This document shows positions 22,190 through 34,163 of a DNA stretch of 64,000 nucleotides, one piece after another; the stretch's first letter is position 1, and each line of letters opens with the position of its first letter. Location of the stretch: NCBI GenBank assembly GCA_018907035.1, contig JACCIC010000027.1, positions 4,159,001 through 4,223,000 of the forward strand. The letters are read 5' to 3'. The stretch is from Sycobia sp. Sy_11 (Eukaryota > Arthropoda > Insecta > Hymenoptera > Epichrysomallidae). The notes below the pieces were generated by a model that was not told the DNA's origin, made no database searches, and saw nothing but the letters and a program-made list of their open reading frames with translations. Position numbers and translations under genes: made by a program.

Positions 22190-23879
22190 TATTTCGAACA
22201 TCATGGCAATTGCTTCAACAATCATTTTGTTTAACGTGTAAAAAGAAAAATACGTTTTGTCTTTATAAGTTACTATCATAAAAATTAAAGAGCAGGTGTA
22301 TTCGATGCTCGTTAGAAAAAAATAACGGTACATTAGTGATCAGGAGCGAAGGCATACTGAGCCGGAGTCAAGTAGCAAGCACCGGGCAACGTAACTGTAA
22401 CAATATTCATGAATTGTTTATGATAATTGATATGATCATTTATAAATAGATCTAAAATGTCAAAGAGAAATTTTTCACAAAATAAACAAGTATGTTTAAA
22501 AATATGTTTTGATTTTGTATAAATAAATACGTATACTTCAATCTACTAATACTATAAATTGATTGGAATATTTAACTTTTCCTATTAGTTTTTATTATTG
22601 TTTTTTAATATTTTTATCGATGACTTGTGAAATCACAAAACATGGAATTTACGAAACGATTGATGAACTAAATAAATAAAGAAAATCATGATTTTCCAAC
22701 CTATAACAATATAGTAATAATCAAATAGAAATGTTATTTTAATAAAATCTTCATTTAAAAGAATCGAATGCAAGATCCATTTAAATAAAAATATTTTGAG
22801 AGATTTAATTTCTAGTTTTATTAAATGTATTTTGTGTATCCTGAATACAGTATTGCAAAATTATTTCTTCATTGAGATGATCCCTTACTTATAAGTGAAA
22901 GAGAGAGAATATCTCTTCTTATAATGAAGCTTTGATTAATTAATGCAATGTTATAGGATTATGAGAAATATAACCGGTTCTCAAAAGATATTACGATCCA
23001 TATACATAAAAATCTTAAATTTTCATTTAATATAGCCTTTAATGATGAAGCAACATTCCTATTTGCCACATCTTTAAATAAGTGCAATTATTGACATTGA
23101 GTAGATGCAAATCTTCAGTAACTACGAAAAGAGAAATCTTAGTACTCCCATAAATTAAACTTCTAGACTGATAAACTCAATAATAAATCTCAGGGTAATT
23201 TAAATGTATTTGTGCAAGAAATTGTATAATAAATTGTAAACTTTTCAAAACAATTGGAACTCTGGAACTTCTACGTAAGAAAATATACTGCGCAAACAAA
23301 TTGATCTTCATACAAGCTTTAATATTATATGGCATCAACAGGATGAAGCTCGTCGTTACGAACAACACGCTGGTACCTACTTAAAGAAGTATTTCTGATC
23401 GATCAATCAGCGGCAAACTACAATTTTTTGGACTTGCATAAAATATTCAATTTATGAATCTAAACACCTCAAGATTAAGCAAAATTACGATAATTATATA
23501 TTATGTATCGAGGATGCAAAATATGTCTACGTTTGTCCTTACAGTATGCAATCGCTACTAATGATGCATCGTGTCCACAGTAGCATATAGTATTTTTTTG
23601 TCCAAAATTCGTTTATATTATTAGGTGCACGACTTGTTTCTGCCGATTTTTTCAAAAAGTGAAGGCTTTATTCTTAAAAAATGTTTACTTGTTTATCATT
23701 CAAAGTACTATCCGTCACTAGTCACTAATCTTTACAATCTTTTGGACAATTGTCGAATACCATCTGGAAAAAACAATAAGTCTATTGAAGCGATCCACGA
23801 ATCGATCCATTCTTTGATTTCTTCATACGAGCAATGTCTGTAAAGTAAGGTAGACGGGGTCAGCCTTCACATTTTATGA
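22190..23879. other. AT-rich segment with a Helitron 5'-end scrap
   Basis: Minus-strand 22235-22282 resembles the Helitron 5' region ('acgttttgtctttataagtta'). The rest, including an open frame at 23625-23843, has no recognised motif. Confidence 0.35.
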
Positions 23880-24165
23880 CAATTTAATTGTACTTATGTC
23901 GACTGCCCATATACAAATTAAAAATATTTTTTTATTGGTCTTACAGTCCAATCAATTCAATCTAAAAATTAAAATTAAAATAAAAATAAAAATAAAATAA
24001 AAATTAAAAATAAAAATTAAATTAAAAATTAAAATGACAGTCAGACTGTCCTTGTTTACAATCACCCCCGTAGACTAATCTGAAAATAAAATATTAGCTC
24101 ACAAAATTCTTTGTTAGTAAACTGCAGTCTGACTGTCCCCAACACCCTTACCTAATTGAAGACTT

Positions 24166-24205
24166 GTCCAACGTTTCGAGCTCGCTACGGCTCCTCATCA
24201 GGGAC
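24166..24205 (-). ncRNA. Hammerhead ribozyme motif (P2, left arm)
   Basis: Minus strand: GTCC, CTGATGA, stem II GAGC/GCTC, GAAAC, GTT, GGAC. Core invariant bases are all present, stem I is GTCC/GGAC and stem III is the two-base AC/GT form. Such minimal hammerheads are known from Penelope-like elements. Confidence 0.75.
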
Positions 24206-24306
24206 TAATCTAAACCTTATATTCTAATCTATATATGCCCATCCCCACCACCATATTTAGTAAATTAAATATAAATTTCCCCTCTACTCAAATTGTCCAA
24301 AACCCA

Positions 24307-24869
24307 TCAATTTAATAAGGAATGATAAACACTGTTCAATTTACTAGACTTTAACATTAAATTCACATTATTTCGATTCCTGGAAATGTGAATACTTTCA
24401 AGACTCTCCCTTTTATACTTATTATTAATACAATGTTCCAAAATATCTACATTCACAAAATCAAAAGAATGTAAAAACTTTAAACAATGCTCTTTTAAAC
24501 CCGAGTAATATGTGAGCTACGTAAACTATATTTATATTCATAAATTCTCTTTTTTAAATATCTACCTGTTTGTCCAATATAGTATTTATCATAATCCATG
24601 CAATTAATCTTGTAAACAACTCCTGATTTTAAGCATAAATCATCCTTATCTTTGCAATTATTAAACAATCTACTCAAATTATTGCTATTTTTAAAGAAAA
24701 TTTGAATGTTATATTTCCGAAAATTTCTTTTAATTCTTTCAGATAATCCTCTAACAATTTTGCAATTGAACAATAATTTAACAATTGACAATAATTTTGC
24801 CTCTGTTAACATCAACTCTTGTATTATGTCTATTTTCGGTATTATAAATGTCCAACAATCTCTCAGCAA
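24307..24869 (-). pseudogene. PLE C-terminal RT linker and GIY-YIG domain (P2)
   Basis: Minus-strand coding: an altered N-terminal part, then VRGLSERIKRNFRKYNIQIF, SNNLSRLFNNCKDKDDLCLK, VYKINCMDYDKYYIGQTGRYLKKRIYEYK. A small deletion near 24498-24504 shifts frame before the terminal EHCLKFLHSFDF...NSVYHSLLN (stop at 24307). The GIY-YIG motif and the R/E region are still recognisable; the RT core is absent. Confidence 0.8.
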
Positions 24870-24951
24870 TTAAAGGGGAATTTAGATTCAATTTACTAAA
24901 TTTGGTAGTGGGGATAAGGTATATATAGATTAGAATATAAGGTTTAATTTA

Positions 24952-24991
24952 GTCCCTGATGAGGAGCCGTAGCGAGCTTGAAACGTTGGAC
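24952..24991 (+). ncRNA. Hammerhead ribozyme motif (P2, right arm)
   Basis: GTCC, CTGATGA, GAGC loop GCTT (one G-U pair), GAAAC, GTT, GGAC. The core is intact. It faces the left-arm copy, so a read-through transcript would carry this motif at one end and its antisense at the other. Confidence 0.75.
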
Positions 24992-25245
24992 AGGTCTTCA
25001 ATTAGGTAAGGGTGTTGGGGACAGTCAGACTGCGCTTTAGTAACAAAGAATTTTTTCAGCTAATATTTTATGTTCAGATTAGTCTACGGGGGTGGATGTA
25101 AACGAGGACAGTCTGACTGTCATTATAATTTTTAATTTAATTTTTAAATTAATTTTTATTTTATTTTTATTTTAATTTTAATTTTTATTTTTAGATTGAA
25201 TTGATTGGACTGTAAGACCAATAAAAAAAATTTATTAATTCAAAT

Positions 25246-26231
25246 GTTATGGTTTTCAAGTATGTCTTGGCGGGTTTTGCGACTTGTGATGAAGTATTGT
25301 CATCTCGCAGGATAACTTTACCATGTCTCTTTCTTGGTACTGTAACCAGTTATTCTTAAATGCACGGGTCAAACGCATCAATTGGATTTGATAATGATCC
25401 CCTGTGATATTTTCAGTCGGTTTTCACCAATCATAATGCACCACATCGAACTGGTCCCACCAAATATAAAGTATAGCCTTAACATCGTAAATATTCGGTC
25501 TGGACGTCGATGTAGAGACATGTCCGGGCATTGTCAATGATTTTCTTCGTTTAGGATTATCGTAATGAACGCATTTTTCGTCGCCGCTGACAATGCAATG
25601 TAAAAATCCCTTCTATACCGTTTTTGAAGCAGCTGTTCATAAGAAAAAAAAATTCGTTCAACATCTTTCGGCTTCAATTATTATTTAACATAACATTTGC
25701 ACAAAATCAAATTCCTTAGTTCTAAATCATTCCCATTGTTTTAAGGTGTTTCAAAATTGCTTGTCAAATGAATCCCAATGATTCTATTACTTCTTGCATT
25801 TGGCACGATTCCTTCATTTAATGCAAGTAATGCCTTCATTTAAGAATCATCGAAAAACTTTTCTCTTCCACGGCCATACCGGTTCTCGACATTAAAATCG
25901 CCGCTCTTCAAGCACTGAAACCACTTATGACAAGCTCTTTCACTAAGAGCAGTCTCACCGTAAGTACTTGACAGCATTTTATAAGCCTCAGTCACAGTTT
26001 TCTTCAAATGAAAGCAGAAAATCAACAGCTCCCGCAAATGATGAGAATTCGGCTGGAAAACTGACATTTTCCATTAAAATTACACTTCTGATGCAAATTT
26101 ACTATATGGTGCTATAGTTATGTTGGCAGATCTCTAAACTTACTGTATCAAATTTTTACCTACATATTTCAATCGACACTTATTACTGCAGACTTATATC
26201 GAAAAACAGAGAAGCAAAGTTGTGCACTCAA
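25246..26231 (-). pseudogene. Mariner transposon, minus strand, 3'-truncated
   Basis: The 5' terminus at 26231 (reverse complement TTGAGTGCACAACTTTGC, TA next to it) matches the mariner ends here. The coding starts MSVFQPNSHHLRELLIFCF at 26067, then TVTEAYKMLSSTYGE, ERACHKWFQCLKSGDFNVEN. After frameshifts come KCVHYDNPKRRK-like, TSTSRPNIYD and IWWDQF (about 25440-25590). The last catalytic segment and 3' terminus are missing at the junction with PLE P2. Confidence 0.75.
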
Positions 26232-26728
26232 TAATTTTACATTGACGAGATGATATGCCTGACAAACGTTAATGCGTCCTTTGTGTACTATTCCATATAT
26301 TTCAATAAATGTTCTGAATACTTAAATAAATAATTTCGATCCCTTTTAATATATCTTTTAATCTACCATTTTGGAAACCTTTTTATAAAACAAGATAAAT
26401 TAAAGTTTTTTTTAACTATCTCTTTTTTAAACCCTCTCCAGGGGGTTCCTGAGCAAGCACTCCGCAGGAACAAAATAATGAAAAATAAAAAATATTATTA
26501 AATCAGATGTAAGAAAAAGGTTGATTAAAACAAAAAAATTACTAAGTAAACATGTTCACTATAAAAATTAAATAACAACATTCATTAAACGAAAATTTAA
26601 AAAACAAAACGATCAATTAACATAAAAATATAAAGATTAAATTATTAATAAGAAGTTAGTAAATAAACTAGTAAGAATATCAAAAAATATATTGAAAACT
26701 ACTATAGAGCTACATAGAACGTATATAG

Positions 26729-26783
<55 letters not shown>

Positions 26784-26811
26784 GTACACGTATTAGACTG
26801 CGCCAAAATGA
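26232..26811. other. AT-rich segment with (TA)n tract
   Basis: The TA microsatellite spans about 26731-26781. No other feature is seen. Confidence 0.4.
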
Positions 26812-27443
26812 CGAAGATCAAAATTTTTTTTGGCACAACCCAGAATATCATAGTATATAGTGTAATTAGAATTGGTGAATTTTTTCAGACTTTTAAATTA
26901 GTATTTAGAACTATTTCTTTTAACAACCCTTATAAAATGTTTATGTCTTGATTGGATAAGTTGACCTAATTTGTAAAGAAAAAATTTCTTGTTTAAACTC
27001 TATTTTTACCTATTTATTATGATAATTAAATAATTATTTTTCGTCAATTGTTTTTAAAAGAGTTGATCTACACATTATAAATTAACCAGGTAAACTGAAA
27101 CATATTTACTTGGTAAAAAATGTGGTCGAAAATGGTTGCTTTGCCTATTTTTGACGATGCTTAAGCATTATTATTCCTATGATATTATTATTTTTTTAAA
27201 TAAATATGTGCGTATCTTTAGTTCGTATACATATAAATCTGGACCCAAAAGTAGATGTCTTTATTATAATTGTATGTCATAAAAATTGGTTATGAAAATT
27301 ACTCAATGTTAATCTCCATAAGAAGATCGTGCCTCCAGAAATAGTCGTATGTTAAATAATAATTTTAAAATCTGAAAAAATCACCAATTCTAATTACTGT
27401 ATATTTTGGATTTTGCCGAAAAAAATTTCGACCATGTAGTAAG
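26812..27443. repeat. Inverted-repeat pair, MITE-like
   Basis: 26812-26925 and 27340-27443 are inverted copies sharing 'gtaattagaattggtga', 'ttttttcagac/attt' and 'aaaattttttt(t/c)ggca'. The ~630-bp unit is non-coding. Outer ends are not clear and no target duplication was identified. Confidence 0.6.
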
Positions 27444-29424
27444 TGTGTAGTAAGTCTTACTTGCTTTCATCACGCTACCACGGAATTGTAAAAAAATAAC
27501 GAAAATGCATTAGTAAAACTGATTAACACAAATCCTCATTTAATCAAGTGAATATAAGTTATAATCAGTTGTAATTACTTTATTTCATTTCCAAGTGTGA
27601 TTTTACAGTAAATAATTATCTATTATCAAATTAACTCAAATACACTGCCAATTACTGTATTCTATTTGAATACAAAATTTTTTCGTTTTCTTATTTAGAA
27701 ATTGTTCAATATATAAGTACCTTTGTGTTCTTTCCTTATAATATTATAGCAAAAGTTTTTCTTAAGAATTTTCTTTATTTCTTATCTAGTGAAAAATATC
27801 TACGAATAATTCTTTAAATAGTATTTTACTTTTAGTCTCCTTCACAATATTATTGATATTATGTTAAAACACAGGATTATGTTTTTATACATTAATGTTT
27901 ATTATACCTGGTATTTTTTCAACGAACTTGAAATTTCATATGCATGTGTTCTTGTTTTACTTATTATATTAATTTGTATTATTTTTTTTCTTTGTAAAGG
28001 ATTATATGGACTATAGACTTTTTATATATAAGTAAAACAGTAATATTTTCATAAAACCACTGCCTATTCATATATTTTTTTGATTTAATAAAATTAAGAT
28101 ATGTACTTCTTATTATTGGTAATACAAAATGAAAAAAAAATTAAGAGAACATTAACAAAATACAGTACAGTGATTTATTGAATTATATTTATCATATCGT
28201 ATTATTTATACAAATGAAGTTTGAACATATGGAGACGTGCACTTGCAAAAGTTGTTAAATATTGAACTAGATATTTAATTAGAATATTAAGGATACATTC
28301 AAAAATTGAACCTTCTTGTATTAATTATAAACTTTACAATATTTGAAATGACATCTACAATTTTTACATACAAATGATTTCCTTGAATAAATTTGCCAAC
28401 TCAGTATCATTTTTTTAATCTATATAAAATTTAATTAACTTTTTTTAATTTGTCAAATTTTACTACTGTCAACTGCATGTTATATTAAAATTCTATATTT
28501 ATCTTAAAAATTCTGAAGATTTATTAAAAATGGAGTAAAAAATGCTGAGCAATCATTATGAGTCAAATATAGATAATATTATAAACTTATATTGCAAATT
28601 TTTATTGGAACATTTTAGTATAGAAAATTGCGATGAGGACAAAAGAAATCCTGATCACAAAAACATATTTAGATCGAAGATTTATCAGTGTTTTTAACTG
28701 ATAAATATCAATATTCAATGCTGAAGTAAAATGAGATTCTTTCGCATAACAAAAGAGAATAAGGAAAATATAAAAAAAATTGTAACTTCTATGTCTTTTA
28801 AAATACTATAAAATGTGAATTTTGATAGTGAATAGTCATGTTTTGAGAATGTATTTGTTTAATAAGACTTAGGAAAGAAGAAAATAAGACGATAACAATA
28901 CTGTAATACTATGAATAGCATAATGAATTCTGTGTAATGCATTAAATAGGATCTTTTCCCCACTAATTCGTGATTTGGAATAAAGAGGTGCAATCGTTTT
29001 TGTGCAGAATCCACGTCTCATAAATAAAAAATGCAACTACACTAAAAAATTTAAATCCGGATGTACACTATGCGAGGACAATCTTTCGAGTTCGCATATT
29101 TCTCGCATGTTATGCATTGCGTGATTTAGCAATATGACAAAAACTGCCAATTTATAAATGCTTGGAATCTCACTATATCGCGAAGTGCGTGTCATTTACA
29201 TCAGTTTTTTATTCCATGTCGATGTGCTCCGTAGCTCAACATGTGGGTTTAAATGATTTTGAATTAACCATACGTGAGTACATAGGATCACACAAACTAC
29301 TAAAGACCTCCCTTTCCAACCGTAAAGTCCTTACGCTGCACTGATTTCCTTTTGCTTGATAATTATTAAGAGTTTGTTTTCTTATCTCATTTGTATACGC
29401 ATTTAACACTCACTGTATCTAGAG
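27444..29424. other. AT-rich region; includes the presumed 14-3-3 epsilon 3' UTR
   Basis: Low-complexity AT-rich DNA without mobile-element signatures. The part next to 29424 must contain the 3' untranslated region of the minus-strand 14-3-3 gene. I cannot place the poly(A) site because many candidate AATAAA-like signals exist. Confidence 0.4.
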
Positions 29425-29480
29425 TTACGACACATCCTGATCTTCCACATCCTGAAGTTGTTCTTTTTGCTCTCCTTCAC
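29425..29480 (-). CDS. 14-3-3epsilon: 14-3-3 epsilon, terminal coding exon
   Basis: The acceptor is ...tttacgtag (29482-29481). The exon begins with the last two bases of a Gly codon split by the intron, then encodes EGEQKEQLQDVEDQDVS and stop TAA (29427-29425). This acidic tail is the variable C-terminus of insect 14-3-3 epsilon, which in the family lies over the phosphopeptide groove and lowers non-specific binding. At 56 bases it is easy to miss; it is supported by phase compatibility with the exon at 30973-31316. Confidence 0.92.
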
Positions 29481-29616
29481 CTACGTAAATAAATTAATGT
29501 CCATAAAATAAATAACCTAAAAGACTTATATATTAATATTGTTAGAGTTTAGTACTAAAGTTTGCATCCAATACTTTTCGATAATTTGCAACAGAATAAT
29601 AAGATAAAATATATTA

Positions 29617-30885
29617 GGTTGTCAAATATCTCCCTTGCGCCTTTTTGTCTTATGAATTTCGTGACTATGTACATAGCGCTACAGAGCTCGTATCTGGCAA
29701 TAATATACATCATTTGAAAAGTCTTGACATAATGTACAAAACGACGCATGCATGATTAGTTTGAATATTGTGTTCAAAAGTTATAGACGTATAAACATGG
29801 AGTTCACTAACCCCGAAATTCGCGCTATTTTAAAGTTTTCCTTTGTCAAAGGAAAATCCGCTAGAGAAACGTTCCGTAAGATTAATGGTATTTTAGGGGA
29901 TGGCACGCTATAACTTATCATAGAGGAATCATAGAGGAATGGTTTCGACGATTCAGAGCCGGCGAAAACGACACCATGGACAAGCCAGTCGGCGGAAGAC
30001 CTGTGACGACGAATACCGATAAAACATGGAATTTATCGAGGTAAACCGGCATGTACCATTTCGTGACATCGCCCAGGAGATGACAATTAGTTACCAAACC
30101 ATTTTAAACTATCTGCAGAAGGCTGGATACAAAAAAAGCTTGATGTTTTGGTGCCGCATGATTTCACGCGAAAAAACCTTCTGGACCGAATCCACACCTG
30201 CGATGTGCTGCGGAAACGGAACGAACTCGATGTATTTTAGAAGCGGATGGTGACTGGCGACGAAAAATGGATCACATACGATAATGTCAAGCGAAAACGG
30301 TCGTAATCCAGGCTGGTCGACCGTTTCAAACAGTGGCCAAGCCGGGATTGACGGCCAGGAAGGTTTTGCTGTGTGTAAGGGAATATCCACTATGAGCTGC
30401 TCCCGTATGGCCAGACGCTTAGTTTTATCATCTACTGTGAACAATTGGACCGCTTGAAGCAGGCTATCGACCAGAAGCGTTCACAATTGGCCAACAGGAA
30501 GGATGTAGTCTTCCACCAGGACAACGCCAGACCACACACTTCGTTGATGACTCGTCAGAAGCTACAGGAGTTCGGATGGGAGGTTTTATCGCATCCACAA
30601 ATGGCCTGGACATAGCGCCAAGTGATTATCACCTGTTCCTGTTCATGTCGAACGCCTTTGGTGGTGTAAAGTTGGACTCAAAAGAGGCTTGTGAAAAGTG
30701 GCTGTCCGAGTTCTTCGCAAATAAGGAGAGGGGTTTCTACGAGAGGGGTATTATGAAGTTGCCGTCTAGATGGAAACAGATATCGAACAAAACGGCGCAT
30801 ATGTGAAATAAATCCGACCACTGTAACACTTTTTAAAACGAATTGAATGAAGAGTAAAAAAGCGGAAGGAAAATATTTGACAACC
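29617..30885 (+). mobile_element. Mariner (irritans/Hsmar1-like) in the last 14-3-3 epsilon intron, broken
   Basis: Termini are GGTTGTCAAATAT... and ...ATATTTGACAACC with TA on both sides (29615-29616 and 30886-30887). Transposase pieces are in several frames: NPEIRAILKFSFVKGKSARETF (29811-29876), FRAGENDTMDKPVGGRP-like, ISYQTILNYLQKAGYKK, LLDRIHTCDVLRKRNE, VTGDEKWITYDNVKRKRS, HYELLPYGQT, VVFHQDNARPHTSL (second Asp), APSDYHLFLFMSNAFGG (third Asp), ERGIMKLPSRWKQ. The HTYDN/VKR and ARPHTS style is that of SETMAR-related mariners. Frameshifts and stops make it a pseudogene. It is opposite in strand to the host gene. Confidence 0.85.
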
Positions 30886-30972
30886 TAACATTATAAAATT
30901 ATAATGCCAAAGAAAATTATAAAAATCTAAAATTCCGAAATTCATTAAAATTTTATTAGAAACAATACCAAC

Positions 30973-31316
30973 CATCTAATTGCATATCCGAAGTCCACAA
31001 TGTTAGATTGTCCCTAAGTAATTGCATGATTAGAGTTGAATCTTTGTAACTTTCTTCAGACAAGGTATCTAGTTCTGCAATAGCATCGTCAAAGGCAGCT
31101 TTGGCTAATCTGCATGCTCTGTCAGGACTATTCAAAATTTCATAATAAAATACCGAAAAATTTAGTGCTAATCCTAAACGAATAGGATGAGTTGGAGGTA
31201 AATCTGTCATGGCAATATCACTTGCTGCTTTATATGCTACAAGAGAATTTTCTGCTGCTTCTTTTCTATCATTTCTGATCGCAAATTCTGCCAAGTAACG
31301 ATGGTAATCTCCTTTC
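30973..31316 (-). CDS. 14-3-3epsilon: 14-3-3 epsilon, internal exon (phosphopeptide-binding half)
   Basis: Encodes (M)[16 protein letters not shown] through [12 protein letters not shown]. The 14-3-3 proteins are dimeric cytosolic adaptors that bind phosphoserine/threonine motifs on signalling partners. Visible here are the binding-groove residues DYHRY (the Arg-Tyr pair), NSLVAYKAA, the helix pair [13 protein letters not shown], and the second family signature [20 protein letters not shown]. Acceptor tatttcag at 31317-31318; donor G|GTTGGT after 30973, a weak match to the consensus but the only phase-compatible one. The upstream junction rebuilds AT|G (Met) with the exon ending at 52766. The frame is intact, with no signs of decay. 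Confidence 0.95.
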
Positions 31317-31699
31317 CTGAAATATGTAAAATAGTTTATATATGTAAAAAGTAGAATAACAAATAAATAATTTGACAATATTTAGCACAATTTCTTTATT
31401 ATATATTTCAAATTTTATAACTATACACAACGAAATTAATTTGGTATTAAAATGGTATCAGTGATTTACAGATATAAGTTGAGTGAAATGTTTGAATATA
31501 ATATTGTGTACAATCAAAACAAGGTTAGTCGAATCAATATAATTCATTTGATTTAATAACACATATAATGTTAAAAATATCCAATTAAGAGTTATATATA
31601 TTTCATAATACAAAATTCGAAAAAATTTATTAAATTGGTGGGAAAAAGAAAAAATTCAAGAGAGACATACATACAAAGTATAGTTTGTTTAATTATTAT
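31317..31699. other. Start of the 21.4-kb 14-3-3 epsilon intron, AT-rich
   Basis: Intron sequence next to the acceptor, without recognised repeats. Confidence 0.5.
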
Positions 31700-33250
31700 A
31701 ATAGGCTGGAAGAGACCGTCGGTGCTTGAACAGCACAGGTTGTTTCTCAGAAATTGCAGACTTCCGCACCAGTTACCAGCACAAGAATAGCTGACGACCT
31801 TGCAGGGATGAAAGTACACATCCAAGACACGTTTGCGTGTCAACCGTGCAAGACGAATCGTCAGTGTCGGTCCAACCCCCGGCCAGCGACAATTCGAAAT
31901 CGCGCCCAAGATTACCCACTCGTGGGCATGGCTGGACGGGTGGAAGAACTCCTCGAGGTCTCTAGTAACTCCGAGCATTACCCAGCGAATCAGAAGTCGC
32001 TGGAGGATGCAAAAGAAATATTTGTCTAGTGGTCCGCAAACGGGATATCCGATATGAGCATTTTCAACAGGACCTCAAACGATTTCTCAAGCGGCTCGAA
32101 GAACGTCAAAACAGTTTGAAAATCACAGATAACGAGTTGACACAGGCACTCACCGATATATTTAAGGGATGGCCGAGTTGTGACTTGATGTCTCATAAAA
32201 CGAGACCTAATAAATTGAGGTCTAATCCGTGCTGCTGCAAGCAAATGATATGGAGCCAATCCCGTATATTGAGGTAAGTGGTTACGAGAGGTGGAAAATC
32301 GCACGCAGGAGGCCAACGAATATATCATAAGCCTCCTCTCCATATTTGACAGGTTAGACCCACCTATCCCCCAACTGAGCAGCTAGATAGGCTGTTTGCG
32401 GAACGCGTACTCTGAAATCTAGCGAAGGATAAGGAGAAAATCCTACAATACGGTCGACGGATTCCTCCAATTAGCCAGAAGCAGAACTCGCTTTGAAGTG
32501 TGAGAAGTGTTATCACACTACTTCTTCGCAGTATAAGACTATCCTACACGAAGCTCCTCCATTAATCTCAGACTACCAGCAAAGACAAAAATGAAGTAGC
32601 TGCCACTGCATCGGAAGAGGATTCGGGCCAGGAGAAAAAGCCCGAAACAACGCTGGCAGAAACTTTGATTCGCCTGGCATCTGAACAGAGTCAGGTCGAC
32701 TCAAATAAAAAAGGACCGAAAGCAGAAGAAGAAAGAAGAGGACAGTCGAAACCAAATCGCCAAACGAGGAGGCGAAACAAGACCCCTCCGAAGAAAAAGC
32801 CTACCGGGGATACTAATCCGGAAAGTAACAAGAAAATTTCCTAAGGCCGCCCGTTGGACAGGTGGAAAGTCCACCAAGCGGCCCAGTAGAATGTTTTAAG
32901 TGTAGTGAACTAGGCTACCGCAATTATAACTGCTCGAAGTGTTCGGGAAATGGGAAGCGAGGCGACCAATAGGGGTCCGCTCGAATTGCACTCCCAAGGT
33001 GACCCCAGACGAAACAATTCGAGGACATAGTTCCTCGAATCCTCAGTCATCTTCGACTAATTAGGATGAAAATAGACCTGACCCAGTTGCGGAGGAAATG
33101 ACTGAGGAGCATTATGGTGGCGAATGGAACCCCGGATAGATAGAAGCACGGTCGGAAGAATCGTGCTGGTAGATTTCGGTACAAATTGGTAAGTACCGGA
33201 TAACGGCATTATACGACATGTCTTACACTGAACTAGCCGTATACAAAAAC
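31700..33250 (+). pseudogene. Gag (and protease start) remnant of a Ty3/gypsy-type retrotransposon
   Basis: Reading through frameshifts: a region with EANEYIISLLSIFDRLDPP (about 32308-32365), the 'xxYVxxLxxLFDRLxPP' core of insect gypsy gag. Then a Lys/Glu-rich linker, then CFKCSELGYRNYNC (about 32893-32934), a CCHC zinc knuckle whose His is Tyr. About 33140-33250 resembles the start of a protease domain (VLVDFGTN and LYDMSYTELAVY pieces), but weakly. No intact LTR pair flanks it. It lies in sense opposite to the host gene. Confidence 0.6.
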
Positions 33251-33652
33251 ATGTGCAAAAATCTCACTTAGTTGCTCGGAAAAATTCTGAATCATTTCCG
33301 ATTATAAACATACATACATACATACATCTCGTTCCTTCTTCTCGTCTTAGTCTTCAAACAGATCAGACGCTTCTTGTTCCGACCGTCAAGGAATAGAGAC
33401 GCTTCTCGCACTAGCAGTCGAACAGGTTAGACGCTTCCAGGTGTTGAGCAACCATCATTGCAACCTTCGATATCGCTCTCATGTGTAAGATCCAGCCCCG
33501 GACATTGAGCGGCTTAGCAGGCACTCTCGAGTCCACAAGCATCGTCAAGGCTAGACGATTCCCGTCTTAGTCTTCCGACATCCAGCGACTCATCTGTGAG
33601 ACGCGCCCGTTCCGTACATCGAGGACGCCGAGTGGCCATACGCACGAGCGAA

Positions 33653-33684
<32 letters not shown>

Positions 33685-34163
33685 GTAGCAACAAGGACGC
33701 CGCTCATGCATCACTGAGAAAGAACAACCCAGCGTTCAGCACCGGCAAGTAGCCTCTTGTATTAAAATATTATGTCCGAATCTCTCTCGAAAACGAGAGA
33801 GACGTAGGCTAGAGTCAGGCCCCGCCGTCGCTGTATAACGCGCGCATCCGTGTCCTTCGTGTCAGTGTATATTCCCGTACCAAGTACCATGTTCCCATCC
33901 TATTGTTCCCGGTGAACGATCGCGTGTTCATATATTCGTGCCTCCGTTTCTCGTGTCGCGGAATCTGCCAAATGATTAAAATGGAATTAATCTTGAAAAT
34001 AAGAAAAATCACAAACAATTACATTTTTAACAAACGTTGTAAATTTTATCAATATACATCTTTGTTCTATACATTTTTTCCAATATAAGCGATATTTTTG
34101 GAGAAACGATTAAACAATTCCGTCTCTGTTTTCCTTAAAGATTAACTTATATATTTATATTTC
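33251..34163. other. Mixed low-complexity segment
   Basis: Holds a (CATA)n tract (about 33308-33327), a (GA)n tract (about 33651-33677) and a 9-bp stem hairpin TCTCTCTCG-aaaa-CGAGAGAGA at 33781-33802. The moderately GC-rich 33310-33960 could be an LTR remnant of the gag-containing element, but matching ends were not found. Confidence 0.35.

Larger units (their letters stand above)
23880..25240. mobile_element. Fold-back Penelope-like element P2 (family A)
   Basis: Tail, ribozyme motif and GIY-YIG coding are in minus orientation (23880-24870). They are followed directly by a plus-oriented 3' untranslated region, ribozyme motif and tail (24871-25240). The outer ~340 bases are therefore inverted repeats of each other. 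The junction near 24871 joins the 5' truncation point of the coding part to the plus-strand 3' region. The right end abuts a minus-strand mariner. Confidence 0.85.

Noticed and set aside
29617..30885. A domesticated SETMAR-like gene
   Set aside because: The transposase has several frameshifts and stops and intact transposon termini, so it is an ordinary dead mariner.
31754..32057. Two overlapping open frames as separate small genes
   Set aside because: They lie in the decayed gag region in conflicting frames and are better explained as parts of one broken gag.
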